DNA of 64,000 nt from Mangrovibacter yixingensis (GTDB lineage: Bacteria; Pseudomonadota; Gammaproteobacteria; Enterobacterales; Enterobacteriaceae): NCBI RefSeq assembly GCF_020523985.1, contig NZ_JAIVKM010000001.1:930001-994000 (forward strand). Reading direction: 5' to 3'. The position numbers were made by a program, and so were the translations under genes. Under the pieces are notes generated by a model. That model ran no database searches. It saw only the letters and a list, made by a program, of their open reading frames with translations, and had not been told where the DNA came from. Below are positions 1 through 9,196 of the stretch, piece after piece (the stretch's first letter is position 1; every line of letters begins with the position of its first letter).

Positions 1-351
1 ACTTTGTGCAACCTTGTTAAATGTGATTTAGGTTGCAAGCTTAAAAAAAGCTGATTTGTTAAAATTAAAAAACAGGTATGTTTATTGCTTAAGATCACTG
101 TGAAGGTTGTTTTATGTGGTTCGTATGGCAGTTTTTTAAGGTGCAACTCGCAAAAGTGTGAGCGGGTACAACCAGGTGGCAAAAAAACACCTGGGCAGGG
201 GTGAAATAATTGTAATCACCGTGTTAAATCAATTGTGAACACAACGATGCCTGCTGCGTTAACAATGTTGCAGAGTGATAACAAGGGTTGCGACCACGTT
301 CCGGTGCAACCATCCGGGGTATAACCCGGCATAATAATCAGGAGAACTTTA
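1..351. promoter_or_regulatory. put control region (right part of the putA-putP intergenic)
   Basis: Non-coding stretch upstream of putP. It contains five GTTGCA hexamers, on either strand, at 7-12, 32-37, 142-147, 267-272 and 305-310. GTTGCA is the established recognition core of PutA, the proline dehydrogenase that represses the put genes when proline is absent, and the E. coli intergenic region also carries five such sites. putA itself should lie just left of the window on the minus strand (inference). A Shine-Dalgarno AGGAG at 340-344 precedes the putP start by 7 bases. Confidence 0.8.
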
Positions 352-1863
352 ATGTCTATGAGTACACCAATGCTGGTGACTTTCCTTATCTACATTGGCG
401 CAATGCTGCTGATAGGGTTTATTGCCTGGCGTTCGACGAAAAACTTCGACGATTACATTCTGGGTGGACGCAGTCTGGGGAGCCTGGTTACTGCGTTATC
501 AGCAGGCGCTTCGGATATGAGTGGCTGGCTGCTGATGGGCTTGCCCGGTGCGATTTTCCTGTCCGGAATTTCAGAAAGCTGGATTGCCATTGGCCTGGTT
601 ATTGGTGCCTGGGTTAACTGGAAACTGGTGGCAGGGCGTTTACGTGTGCACACAGAGCACAACAATAACGCACTGACTTTGCCGGATTATTTCACGGCAC
701 GTTTTGAAGATAACAGCCGTGCTTTAAGAATTATTTCTGCACTGGTTATCCTGCTGTTTTTCACCATTTATTGTGCCTCCGGGATTGTTGCTGGTGCGCG
801 TTTGTTCGAAAGCACTTTTGGAATGAGCTATGAAACTGCACTGTGGGCGGGGGCTGCAGCAACCATTCTCTACACCCTGATTGGGGGCTTCCTGGCGGTA
901 AGCTGGACTGACACCGTACAGGCATCACTGATGATTTTTGCATTGATAATCACGCCAGTGATTGTAGTGGCGTCTGTAGGGGGCCTGAGTGATTCACTGG
1001 AAGTCATTCGCCAGAAGAGCATCGAAAACGTCAACATGCTCAAAGGGCTCAACTTTGTGGCCATTATCTCTCTGATGGGCTGGGGGCTCGGGTATTTCGG
1101 CCAGCCACATATTCTGGCACGTTTTATGGCTGCCGATTCACACCACACTATTGTTAAAGCACGCCGCATTGGTATGGCGTGGATGATCCTGTGCCTGGCT
1201 GGTGCGGTTGCGGTTGGCTTCTTCGGTATTGCCTACTTCCAGAACAACCCGGCTCAGGCAGGGGACGTTAACCAGAATGGTGAGCGCATCTTCATTGCAC
1301 TGACGCAAATACTGTTCAACCCTTGGGTCGCCGGGGTGCTGCTCTCAGCCATTCTGGCTGCGGTGATGTCGACATTAAGTTGCCAGTTGCTGGTGTGTTC
1401 CAGCGCAATTACCGAAGACTTGTATAAAGCATTCCTGCGCAAAGGGGCTTCACAGCGTGAACTGGTGTGGGTTGGGCGGATTATGGTTCTGGTAGTGGCT
1501 TTGGTGGCTATTGCACTGGCTGCGAACCCGGAAAACCGTGTGCTGGGCCTGGTAAGCTATGCCTGGGCTGGTTTTGGCGCGGCATTTGGCCCGGTGGTCC
1601 TGTTCTCTGTTATGTGGAACCGTATGACGCGTAACGGGGCACTGGCCGGGATGATTATTGGTGCTGTAACCGTTGTGGTATGGAAACAGAACGCCTGGCT
1701 TGGTCTGTACGAAATTATTCCAGGCTTCATCTTTGCAAGCATTGGGATTGTGGTGTTCAGCCTGTTGGGTAAAGCACCTTCCAATGCAATGGCTAAACGC
1801 TTTGCCGAAGCTGATGCACATTATAAAGGTGATGCGCCCGTTTCTCTGCAAGCGGACAGCTAA
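352..1863 (+). CDS. putP: Sodium/proline symporter PutP
   Basis: High-affinity Na+/L-proline symporter of the inner membrane, a member of the solute:sodium symporter (SSS) family. It feeds proline to PutA for use as carbon and nitrogen source. The 503-residue product matches E. coli PutP (502 aa) almost along its whole length, including the N-terminal membrane segment, the FDDYILGGRSLG stretch around residues 32-43 and the conserved SGWLLMGLPGA segment near residues 57-67. The start at 352 has a good Shine-Dalgarno and gives the family length. PutA operators lie directly upstream and a terminator follows, so the gene is probably transcribed alone and induced by proline. Confidence 0.97.
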   Translation: MSMSTPMLVTFLIYIGAMLLIGFIAWRSTKNFDDYILGGRSLGSLVTALSAGASDMSGWLLMGLPGAIFLSGISESWIAIGLVIGAWVNWKLVAGRLRVHTEHNNNALTLPDYFTARFEDNSRALRIISALVILLFFTIYCASGIVAGARLFESTFGMSYETALWAGAAATILYTLIGGFLAVSWTDTVQASLMIFALIITPVIVVASVGGLSDSLEVIRQKSIENVNMLKGLNFVAIISLMGWGLGYFGQPHILARFMAADSHHTIVKARRIGMAWMILCLAGAVAVGFFGIAYFQNNPAQAGDVNQNGERIFIALTQILFNPWVAGVLLSAILAAVMSTLSCQLLVCSSAITEDLYKAFLRKGASQRELVWVGRIMVLVVALVAIALAANPENRVLGLVSYAWAGFGAAFGPVVLFSVMWNRMTRNGALAGMIIGAVTVVVWKQNAWLGLYEIIPGFIFASIGIVVFSLLGKAPSNAMAKRFAEADAHYKGDAPVSLQADS

Positions 1864-1891
1864 TTCACTCTGCATTTTTAGCACTTGAATT

Positions 1892-1927
1892 CAGGCCTGG
1901 CAGCATATTGCCGGGCCTGTTTTTTTC
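1892..1927 (+). terminator. Rho-independent terminator of putP
   Basis: Inverted repeat 1892-1902 / 1909-1919 (11 bp with one G-U pair) followed by a run of seven T from 1920. It lies 29 bases after the putP stop codon. Confidence 0.85.
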
Positions 1928-2071
1928 TGGCTCAGCTCCCTGGTTTGTCTGCCTCCTGCCAGCACTTTAGTTGTAGATAACTGCGTAGCCAGCGCAGTTT
2001 TTTGCCGAATAACAAAATTTTTCCGGATTCTGTCGATTTTAATTAACATCCACTCTTGTTTTTCCGTTAAG

Positions 2072-2090
2072 ACTAATGATAATCACTATC
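2072..2090 (+). promoter_or_regulatory. Fur box upstream of efeUOB
   Basis: ACTAATGATAATCACTATC matches the 19-bp Fur consensus GATAATGATAATCATTATC at 16 of 19 positions. It lies 57 bases before efeU, where iron repression of the E. coli efe operon is known to act. CpxR control is also known for E. coli efeU, but I did not identify a CpxR box here. Confidence 0.75.
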
Positions 2091-2146
2091 AGTGATATTT
2101 ACTTTTCTTTACTGCAAAGATTTTTTCCTCGCACCGGGAGTGATTC

Positions 2147-2980
2147 ATGTTTGTCCCCTTTTTGATCATGTTGCGTGAAGGGCTTGAAGCCGCATTGATC
2201 GTGAGCCTGATTGCCAGTTATCTGAAACGCACCAACCGTGGAAACTTGATAGGTGTGATGTGGGTCGGGGTTCTGCTGGCGGCCGGGTTGTGCCTGGGGC
2301 TGGGAATCGTTATTAACGAAACCACCGGTGAATTTCCGCAAAAACAACAAGAGCTGTTTGAAGCGATTGTTGCAGTTATTGCCGTGATTATCCTCACCTG
2401 GATGGTGTTCTGGATGCGCAAAGTCGCCCGTAACGTGAAAGTCCAGCTTGAGCAGGCTGTTGAAGTGGCGCTCAAAAAACAAAACGGGCAGGGCTGGGCA
2501 TTAATACTGATGGTGTTTTTCGCGGTTGCGCGTGAAGGGTTGGAATCCGTGTTCTTCCTGTTAGCTGCATTCCAGCAGGACCTGGGGATATGGCCACCTT
2601 TAGGCGCCATGCTTGGTCTGGCAACCGCGGTGATACTGGGCTTTATGATTTACTGGGGCGGTGTCCGCCTGAACCTGGCTGCGTTCTTTAAGTGGACCAG
2701 CCTGTTTATTCTGCTGGTTGCTGCCGGTCTGGCTGCTGGTGCCATTCGCGCCTTCCATGAAGCAGGCATTTGGAACTACTTCCAGGACATCGCATTTGAT
2801 ATGAGCGGCGTGCTCTCCACGCACTCACTGTTTGGCACTTTGCTGGAAGGCATGCTCGGTTACCAGGAAACACCCAGCGTGAGTGAGGTGGCGGTGTATT
2901 TCCTCTATTTAGTACCCGCACTGTTTTTCTATTTTTTCCCTGCGCGCCCGGCGGCTCAGCCTGCCAGGAGCACTCGTTAA
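2147..2980 (+). CDS. efeU: Ferrous iron permease EfeU
   Basis: Inner-membrane Fe2+ channel of the EfeUOB system, homologous to the yeast Ftr1 permease and active under acidic, iron-limited conditions. The 277-residue product has the two signature REGLE motifs, at residues 10-14 and 129-133, which carry the iron-binding glutamates in this family, and about seven hydrophobic segments. The reading frame is uninterrupted, unlike in E. coli K-12, where efeU is frameshifted. It is the first gene of efeUOB, with efeO starting 40 bases downstream, and sits behind a Fur box. Confidence 0.96.
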   Translation: MFVPFLIMLREGLEAALIVSLIASYLKRTNRGNLIGVMWVGVLLAAGLCLGLGIVINETTGEFPQKQQELFEAIVAVIAVIILTWMVFWMRKVARNVKVQLEQAVEVALKKQNGQGWALILMVFFAVAREGLESVFFLLAAFQQDLGIWPPLGAMLGLATAVILGFMIYWGGVRLNLAAFFKWTSLFILLVAAGLAAGAIRAFHEAGIWNYFQDIAFDMSGVLSTHSLFGTLLEGMLGYQETPSVSEVAVYFLYLVPALFFYFFPARPAAQPARSTR

Positions 2981-3020
2981 TCTTTTTGTTTGCACTCTGA
3001 CTTTGATAGGGATGGGTTTG

Positions 3021-4142
3021 ATGAAACATTTTCGACACAGCACTCTGACACTTTCTTTAGCCGCGCTGTTTTATTCCGCAACGTCCCTGGCGGCGGATAT
3101 TCCCCAGGTTAAGGTTACCGTTAATGACAAACAGTGTGAGCCAATGAGCATCACTGTGGATGCGGGTAAAACGCAATTTCTTATTCAGAACCACAGCCAG
3201 AAAGCGCTGGAGTGGGAAATCCTGAAAGGGGTGATGGTGGTCGAAGAGCGGGAGAACATCGCCCCGGGCTTCAGCCAAAAAATGACGGCCAACCTGCAGC
3301 CCGGTGAATATGAAATGACCTGTGGATTGCTGACCAACCCGAAAGGTAAGCTGATTGTGCGGGCAAACGGCACTGCGGAACCTGTCGCGAAAGATAATAT
3401 CCTGGCGCTGGGCAACGCTATCACTCAGTACAAAGCCTGGGTGACGTCTGAAACTGCTGCGCTGGTCACTGGTACCAAAGCCTTCACCGACGCGGTGAAA
3501 GCGGGTGATATCGAAAAAGCACAAGCACTGTATGCCCCAACCCGCCAGCATTATGAACGTATTGAGCCAATTGCTGAATTGTTCTCTGACCTGGATGGCA
3601 GCATTGATGCCCGTGAAGATGACTATGAGAAAAAAGCTGAAGACCCGAAATTCAGTGGCTTCCACCGCCTGGAAAAAGCGCTGTTTGGCGACCATTCCAC
3701 CAAGGGTATGACACCGTACGCAGACCAGCTGTACAAAGACGTTCTGGATCTGCAAACCCGTATTTCCGAACTGGCATTCCCGCCAGGCAAAGTGGTTGGT
3801 GGCGCGGCAGACCTGATTGAAGAAGTGGCTTCCAGCAAAATCAGTGGCGAAGAAGACCGTTACAGCCGTACCGACCTGTGGGATTTCCAGGCCAACGTTG
3901 ATGGCTCCCAGAAAATTGTTGACCTGCTGCGCCCGCAACTGAGCAAAGCAAACCCGGAATTGCTGGCAAAAGTGGACGATAACTTTAAACGTGTGGATAC
4001 CATTCTGGCGAAATACCGCACTAAAGATGGTTTCGAAAGTTATGAGAAACTGACTGATGCCGATCGCAAAGCGCTGAAAGGCCCGATTACCGCACTGGCG
4101 GAAGACCTTGCATTGCTGCGTGGCGTGCTTGGGCTGGATTAA
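3021..4142 (+). CDS. efeO: Periplasmic iron-uptake protein EfeO
   Basis: Periplasmic component of EfeUOB, thought to bind iron and pass it to EfeU. An N-terminal Sec signal peptide ending near LAA is followed by a cupredoxin-like domain (about residues 25-115) and a C-terminal peptidase M75 domain carrying the family HxxE motif at residues 215-218. The start at 3021 (373 aa, E. coli 375 aa) is preferred over the upstream in-frame ATG at 3003, because AGGG at 3008-3011 fits it and it gives a clean signal peptide. It lies 40 bases after efeU and two bases before efeB. Confidence 0.95.
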   Translation: MKHFRHSTLTLSLAALFYSATSLAADIPQVKVTVNDKQCEPMSITVDAGKTQFLIQNHSQKALEWEILKGVMVVEERENIAPGFSQKMTANLQPGEYEMTCGLLTNPKGKLIVRANGTAEPVAKDNILALGNAITQYKAWVTSETAALVTGTKAFTDAVKAGDIEKAQALYAPTRQHYERIEPIAELFSDLDGSIDAREDDYEKKAEDPKFSGFHRLEKALFGDHSTKGMTPYADQLYKDVLDLQTRISELAFPPGKVVGGAADLIEEVASSKISGEEDRYSRTDLWDFQANVDGSQKIVDLLRPQLSKANPELLAKVDDNFKRVDTILAKYRTKDGFESYEKLTDADRKALKGPITALAEDLALLRGVLGLD

Positions 4143-4144
4143 TC

Positions 4145-5428
4145 ATGGCTGATAAACATTTATCCGCTGACGCCGAACCGGGGCGTCGGCGTTTACTGAA
4201 AGGGCTGGGGATGTTGGGGGGCGCACTGGCGATGGGCGGTTGCCCGGTCGCTCATGCGGCACCTGCCGCTCCGGCGGAGAAGACCACCGCTGATGAAGAC
4301 GCCCGCAAGCAGGCAGTGGATTTTTACGGCGAGCACCAGGCTGGTATTCTGACTCCGCAACAGTCTTCCATCATGCTGGTGGCATTCGATGTGCTGGCAG
4401 CAAACAAAGACGACCTGGTTCGGCTGTTTAAGCTTCTGACCAAACGGATTGCTTTTCTGACTCACGGCGGTTTAGCTCCGGCCACGCCAAACCCACAAAT
4501 GCCCCCGTTGGATTCCGGTATTCTGGGGGAGCATATCTGGCCGGATAACCTGACCATTACCGTATCCGTCGGCAGTGCGTTGTTTGACGAACGTTTTGGC
4601 CTGGCGGCGCAGAAGCCTAAAAAGCTCCAGACCATGACCCGCTTTCCTAATGATTCACTGGATGCGTCTTTATGCCATGGCGACCTGCTGATGCAGATTT
4701 GCGCCAACTCCGTGGATACCGTGGTGCATGCTGTGCGTGACATCATCAAACACACGCCTGATTTGTTAAGTGTCCGCTGGCGACGCGATGGCTTTATTGG
4801 CGAGCATGCTGCGCTGAGCAAAGGGAAGGTGACGCCGGTTAACTTACTGGGTTTTAAAGATGGCACCGGCAACCCGGACAGCAAGAACCAGCCGCTGATG
4901 AATGAAGTGATTTGGGTGACGCCCGGCCAACAGGAACCGGCCTGGACCCATGGCGGCAGCTACCAGGCCGTGCGCATCATTCAGTTTCATGTCGAGTTCT
5001 GGGACAGAACCCCGCTGCGTGAACAGGAGAATATCTTTGGCCGGGATAAAATCACCGGTGCGCCGCTAGGGATGAAGCATGAGCATGATGTGCCGGATTA
5101 CGCCAGCGACCCGGATGGCAAAGTTATCCCTCTGGATGCGCATATGCGCCTTGCCAACCCGCGTACAGCACAAACTCAGGACAGCCTGATGATGCGACGG
5201 GGGTACAGCTATTCCCAGGGGATCACCGGTTCCGGGCAACTGGATATGGGCCTGCTGTTTGTCTGCTATCAGCATGATCTGGAAAAAGGGTTTATCGGGG
5301 TACAAAAACGCCTGAATGGCGAGCCGCTGGAAGAGTATGTTCGCCCGATTGGCGGCGGTTACTTTTTTGCCCTGCCCGGTGTGGCAAATGCACAGCACTA
5401 CCTGGCACAGCAACTGCTTGAAGCCTGA
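4145..5428 (+). CDS. efeB: Deferrochelatase/peroxidase EfeB (DyP-type)
   Basis: Periplasmic haem-dependent DyP-type peroxidase of EfeUOB; the E. coli enzyme is reported to act on iron and to release iron from haem. The 427-residue product has a twin-arginine signal with R14-R16 followed by LLKG, so it is exported folded with its haem. The DyP motif GFKDGT is at residues 236-241, with the catalytic aspartate at 239, and the haem-ligand region KHEHDVPDY is near 311-319. It starts two bases after the efeO stop, suggesting translational coupling. The N-terminal 40 residues diverge from E. coli while the rest is highly conserved. Confidence 0.96.
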   Translation: MADKHLSADAEPGRRRLLKGLGMLGGALAMGGCPVAHAAPAAPAEKTTADEDARKQAVDFYGEHQAGILTPQQSSIMLVAFDVLAANKDDLVRLFKLLTKRIAFLTHGGLAPATPNPQMPPLDSGILGEHIWPDNLTITVSVGSALFDERFGLAAQKPKKLQTMTRFPNDSLDASLCHGDLLMQICANSVDTVVHAVRDIIKHTPDLLSVRWRRDGFIGEHAALSKGKVTPVNLLGFKDGTGNPDSKNQPLMNEVIWVTPGQQEPAWTHGGSYQAVRIIQFHVEFWDRTPLREQENIFGRDKITGAPLGMKHEHDVPDYASDPDGKVIPLDAHMRLANPRTAQTQDSLMMRRGYSYSQGITGSGQLDMGLLFVCYQHDLEKGFIGVQKRLNGEPLEEYVRPIGGGYFFALPGVANAQHYLAQQLLEA

Positions 5429-5442
5429 TTCAGACGGTGATG

Positions 5443-5478
5443 TGACGCTCCTGCCGGACTGGGGGCGTCAGAATTTTT
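5443..5478 (+). terminator. Terminator of efeUOB
   Basis: Inverted repeat 5443-5451 / 5462-5470 (TGACGCTCC paired with GGGGCGTCA, one G-U pair) followed by a T run at 5474-5478. Confidence 0.75.
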
Positions 5479-5991
5479 CCTCACTTATTAATGCCTTATT
5501 GCCCGCTTTTTTTTTGCCATTCGGTCATCAGAATTTACTATGAGTTCTTTACTGTTATAAAACGGTAATATTTGTGTGCAATAACATTCACAGTGAATGG
5601 ATGTGATGCAAGAAGTACAACGTAAAATAAATGTTGCATTTGTAATAGTTTTTGGTGTACTTAAAGCATAGCGTAACTCAACGAAGTGCGTTTTTACGCC
5701 GGAGATCGCGAATGGTTGTAGCGTCCTGTTATGGACTAAGTTGTAGAAAACACAGCCTTCTTCACAGGCCCGGGGCTTCCGACCCCGTAAAAGCCGTCAC
5801 CCCTGAATACTCCCTGATGTTCAACTCTGAACCTGTTTTCACTGGTCTGCCTTGTGCAACCTATCGCACAGCAGTACCTGCTCCTCAGGCAATCTATGGC
5901 TTACAAGGAAGCCAACAACAAACCTCAACGTTAGTTAAAATCGTGTCTGTGCGCCAGATACGGGAATTGAAACCAACAGAAGGTGCCATCC
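5479..5991 (+). other. Long phoH upstream region
   Basis: About 510 bases without a supported gene. It holds a 15-bp palindrome, CATTCAC-A-GTGAATG, at 5585-5599 and a GC-rich hairpin, CGGGG/CCCCG, at 5771-5787. The open frame at 5652-6029 has no family resemblance and overlaps the phoH start in another frame, so I did not call it. I saw no clear pair of PhoB direct repeats (CTGTCAT type), although E. coli phoH is a Pho-regulon member. Confidence 0.45.
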
Positions 5992-6780
5992 ATGGGAAGA
6001 CAAAAAGCAGTGATCAAAGCTCGTCGTGAAGCCAAACGTGTGCTCAGACGGGATTCACGCAGCCATAAGCAACGTGAAGAAGAATCGGTCACCTCGCTTG
6101 TGCAAATGAGTGGTGTTGAAGCAATTGGTATGGCGCGGGACAGCCGGGACAGTTCGCCAATTGTTGCACGTAATGACGCTCAGGCGCAGTACCTGCATGC
6201 TATCGACAACAAACAGCTGATTTTTGCCACCGGTGAAGCCGGTTGCGGAAAAACCTGGATTAGTGCCGCTAAAGCTGCAGAGGCCCTGGTTCACAAAGAA
6301 GTGGACAGGATAATTGTCACCCGCCCGGTATTGCAGGCCGATGAAGACCTCGGCTTCTTACCAGGGGATATATCAGAGAAGTTCGCACCCTATTTCAGGC
6401 CGGTTTACGATGTCCTCGTCCGGCGTCTGGGGGCCTCATTCATGCAGTATTGTTTGCGGCCAGAGATTGGTAAGGTGGAGATTGCGCCCTTCGCCTATAT
6501 GCGCGGGCGGACGTTTGAAAATGCGTTCGTCATCCTTGATGAAGCGCAGAATGTTACAGCCGCGCAGATGAAAATGTTCCTGACCCGCCTGGGGGAAAAT
6601 GTCACGGTTATCGTTAATGGGGATGTCACCCAGTGCGATTTACCTCGTGGCGTGGCTTCCGGGTTAAGTGATGCGCTGGCGCGCTTTGCTAACGACGATA
6701 TGATTGGCGTTGTGCGGTTTGGTAAAGATGACTGTGTGCGTTCTGAGTTGTGCCAACGCACACTGCTGGCTTATGACTAA
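5992..6780 (+). CDS. phoH: PhoH family ATPase
   Basis: Cytosolic P-loop ATPase, phosphate-starvation inducible in E. coli; its physiological substrate is not settled, with RNA helicase or ribonuclease-linked roles proposed for the family. Walker A GEAGCGKT is at residues 81-88 and the Walker B aspartate-glutamate (LDEAQN) at 183-184. The ATG at 5992 gives 262 residues starting MGRQKAVIKARRE, colinear with the E. coli PhoH core. An in-frame GTG nine bases earlier is possible but less likely. Hairpins follow the gene. Confidence 0.93.
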   Translation: MGRQKAVIKARREAKRVLRRDSRSHKQREEESVTSLVQMSGVEAIGMARDSRDSSPIVARNDAQAQYLHAIDNKQLIFATGEAGCGKTWISAAKAAEALVHKEVDRIIVTRPVLQADEDLGFLPGDISEKFAPYFRPVYDVLVRRLGASFMQYCLRPEIGKVEIAPFAYMRGRTFENAFVILDEAQNVTAAQMKMFLTRLGENVTVIVNGDVTQCDLPRGVASGLSDALARFANDDMIGVVRFGKDDCVRSELCQRTLLAYD

Positions 6781-6810
6781 CCCGGTATAACACCGCGGTC
6801 GCAAGCCAGG

Positions 6811-6883
6811 CAGAACCTCTCCCTTCGGGGAGAGGTTCTGATTGATGAAAAAGAAGGAAAAAACGTGGTTTTTCCTTCTTTTT
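6811..6883. terminator. Two hairpins after phoH
   Basis: A perfect 13-bp stem with a UUCG loop spans 6811-6840. A second perfect 15-bp inverted repeat of A/G then C/T tracts lies at 6848-6862 / 6869-6883 and ends in five T. The second is a credible terminator in both directions, between phoH and the convergent SDR gene. Confidence 0.7.
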
Positions 6884-6978
6884 AGTTAGCGGCTGAAAAT
6901 CAATGAATTGATTTTCCAGGTTTTTTATAGGGTGACAACCTCTCATTCTGTGCGGGCATGAGGTCTGTCATCAGGCTC

Positions 6979-7006
6979 AACCTCTCCCTTCGGGGAGAGG
7001 TTTTTT
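6979..7006. terminator. Terminator between phoH and the SDR gene
   Basis: AACCTCTCCC, TTCG loop, GGGAGAGG, then six T at 7001-7006. The stem repeats that of the hairpin at 6811-6840, so the two are paralogous copies about 165 bases apart. Confidence 0.75.
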
Positions 7007-7061
7007 ACATGTTGTGTTTCTTCGGTTGCGGTAAAGACCTGCCTTTCACGGCGTTTCGCCA

Positions 7062-7955
7062 CTAAGCACCGGTAAGCTCCAGGTGCTGCAAATCTGCCAG
7101 TAATCCAGGCCCTTCAGGTATCCAGCCTAATTGTTGTTGCGTCCAGCTGGCGCTTGCGGTCAGGTTCATGCCAACAAACATGGCGAACCAGCCAAAATGG
7201 GCTTCTGCCTGCTCAGGTGCCAGCGACGTAAGCGGTAACCCCAGGCGGGTGGCAATGGTTGATGCCAGCGCATTCATCGACACACCTTCCTCGGCAACCG
7301 CATGGTAGCGCTTGCCCGCTTCCCCTTGCTCCAGTACCAGGCGGTATAGCCGCGCCACATCTGTAACATGGCAGGCTGAAAAACGGTTAGTCCCTTCGCC
7401 GGTATACGCGACTGTGCCTTTTCTCAGCGCTAGCTGAATATAAGGTGTCAGCAGGCCCTGTTTGCGGGTGTCGTGTACCTGTGGCAACCGCATTACCCGC
7501 ACATCAATGCCCTGTTCCAGTAACTGGTTACCGGTTTGTTCAGAAATAATGCGTGGGTTAGGGTGGTTGAAATTCTGCACGGCTTCGGTTGCTGGCAGGC
7601 CGCCCCCGGCATCGCCAAGACCTACGCCAGAAGTCATTACCAGCGGGCGGTGGGTACCCTTGAGCACGCTTCCCAGCGCTTCAATTACCCGTCGGTCTTT
7701 TTCACAATTGGCGGCAAAGTGGGTGAAATCATGGTCAAACGCGGTGTGAATCACAGCATCTGCCTGATCAACACCGGGCAGCAGGCTGGCAGGGGATTCT
7801 AAATTTCCCCGCACCACATCCACCCCTTTGGCGCGCAATACCTGCTCGCCATTGTCTGAACGGGCAAGTCCAGTCACCTGGTGCCCCGCAGCCAGCAGTT
7901 CAGTAACAATATGGGAACCAATAAACCCTGTCGCACCAGTAAGGAATACACGCAT
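7062..7955 (-). CDS. NAD(P)-dependent extended SDR oxidoreductase / epimerase-like
   Basis: A 297-residue protein of the extended short-chain dehydrogenase/reductase type. The Rossmann motif TGATGFIG is at residues 6-13, and the N-terminal half looks like NAD-dependent epimerase/dehydratases. I do not see a convincing YxxxK catalytic pair, so it may be an atypical SDR of unknown substrate. It reads away from the lsr operon's end in the same direction, 144 bases downstream of lsrE, with no clear terminator between (only a GC hairpin at 8073-8091), so readthrough from lsr is possible. No gene name can be assigned. Confidence 0.8.
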   Translation of the reverse strand: MRVFLTGATGFIGSHIVTELLAAGHQVTGLARSDNGEQVLRAKGVDVVRGNLESPASLLPGVDQADAVIHTAFDHDFTHFAANCEKDRRVIEALGSVLKGTHRPLVMTSGVGLGDAGGGLPATEAVQNFNHPNPRIISEQTGNQLLEQGIDVRVMRLPQVHDTRKQGLLTPYIQLALRKGTVAYTGEGTNRFSACHVTDVARLYRLVLEQGEAGKRYHAVAEEGVSMNALASTIATRLGLPLTSLAPEQAEAHFGWFAMFVGMNLTASASWTQQQLGWIPEGPGLLADLQHLELTGA

Positions 7956-8099
7956 AGTCAGTCTCCTTTATGTTCGGACACTGAGTGTGGCGTGAAATGG
8001 CAGGTGCGAACAGCCGTGAGGTTATCAGGGTATAAGGACTAACAGGTTATTCAGTCGCGAACGGCTAACAGGGCCTGCCATACCGGCAGGCGCAAGTTG

Positions 8100-8834
8100 T
8101 CAGGCAGAGGTTAATACAGCAAGCCATTCCGTAAGGTTTTTATCCAGCATATCCCCCCTGAACAGGGCGCTGCCTGATACGACACGGTCGACACCACAAG
8201 CACGCAGACTGGCGGCATCCTGCAAAAGAAGTGAGCCATCCACCGCAATGATTTTGTGTTGCCGCGTATTAGCTAACAACCGGAGTAAGTCTGCCAAACG
8301 CTGTTTCAACACTGGAACAGCGAGTTTACTGCCAAAGCCTGGGTTAACTGCCAGGATCTGAATCACTTCAACCTGGTCCAGCAATGGAACCAGGGTTTCC
8401 AGTGGTGTGCCCGGGTTCAAACTGATTCCGCGTATTACCGGCATTTCCCCGCCATCCACCGGCACAGTTTGCTCGCCCAGCCAGTGCAATACCGCATGTA
8501 CGTTGCCGGGGGATTCGGCTTGTAGCGTAATGCAGTGTGCGCCTGCTGCCACGCAAGCCTGTGCAATGGGAAAAGGGTTATTCACCATCAGGTGTGCATC
8601 TTTCAACCATTCTTGTGGAAGCTGTTCTACCGCCCAGGGGCCGACTGTGAATTGCGGGCAAAACTGCCCGTCCATAATGTCAACATGGAGTAGTGGCTGT
8701 TCCCGTTGGCGGAGTACCTGCAAATGGTCGTTGAGGTGTAACCACTTCCCGGCCAGAATGCCGGTACTCAGCGGGTAACGCCGCAGCAACTGGACACAGG
8801 CAGCCCTGTCCAGCCCGGCAAAATGTGCGTTCAT
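8100..8834 (-). CDS. lsrE: LsrE, ribulose-phosphate 3-epimerase-like protein of the lsr operon
   Basis: TIM-barrel protein of the ribulose-phosphate 3-epimerase family and the last gene of the lsr operon. Visible family signatures are HVDIMDGQFCP near residues 70-80, AHLMV near 99-103 and NPGFGSK near 163-169. The start at 8834 follows AAGGAG by 7 bases and gives 244 residues; an upstream in-frame start at 8861 would overlap lsrG. It lies 10 bases after lsrG. lsrE closes the lsr operon in Salmonella and is absent from E. coli K-12; its role in AI-2 metabolism is not established. Confidence 0.88.
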   Translation of the reverse strand: MNAHFAGLDRAACVQLLRRYPLSTGILAGKWLHLNDHLQVLRQREQPLLHVDIMDGQFCPQFTVGPWAVEQLPQEWLKDAHLMVNNPFPIAQACVAAGAHCITLQAESPGNVHAVLHWLGEQTVPVDGGEMPVIRGISLNPGTPLETLVPLLDQVEVIQILAVNPGFGSKLAVPVLKQRLADLLRLLANTRQHKIIAVDGSLLLQDAASLRACGVDRVVSGSALFRGDMLDKNLTEWLAVLTSA

Positions 8835-8844
8835 TGCGTGCTCC

Positions 8845-9135
8845 TTAGGGCAGAATACCAATAAAGGCAGTCTTCTTACGTGGGCAGGTCATCAATGGTT
8901 CAAGAGCTGCCACGCAGGCCAGGTAGTGCGGGGTGGTTTTATGAAATGACACGGCCTGCTCATTGACATAGGCTTCATAGATATAAAAACGTGTAGGGAC
9001 TTCTGGGTCCTGCAGAACATCAAAGCGCAGGTTGCCTGGCTCCTGAACTGAACCCAAATGATTCAGACGGAATACGTCCAGAAACTGTTCGACTTTGTCT
9101 TCATGCACATTAATCTCAACCAGTGTGACATGCAT
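8845..9135 (-). CDS. lsrG: Phospho-AI-2 isomerase LsrG
   Basis: Cytosolic antibiotic-biosynthesis-monooxygenase-fold protein that isomerises phospho-DPD to 3-hydroxy-5-phosphonooxypentane-2,4-dione, the first step of AI-2-phosphate degradation. From [14 protein letters not shown] the product aligns with E. coli LsrG and has the same length (96 aa), with the conserved HKTTPHY segment. The ATG at 9135 is preferred over the ATG at 9141 because the AGGAG lies 7 bases from it and only 1-2 bases from the other. It sits between lsrF and lsrE in the operon. Confidence 0.95.
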   Translation of the reverse strand: MHVTLVEINVHEDKVEQFLDVFRLNHLGSVQEPGNLRFDVLQDPEVPTRFYIYEAYVNEQAVSFHKTTPHYLACVAALEPLMTCPRKKTAFIGILP

Positions 9136-9196
9136 ATTCATTCTCCTTTGGGGCTGGGCCAGCATGGAGACAGCACTGGCCCTTATCACCGGTTTT

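Noticed and set aside
3057-3938. 293-codon open frame on the minus strand
   Set aside because: Lies wholly inside efeO on the opposite strand; no family resemblance. A shadow of a conserved gene.
5652-6029. 125-codon frame upstream of phoH
   Set aside because: Overlaps the phoH start in another frame, low-complexity composition, no ribosome-binding site; treated as leader sequence.
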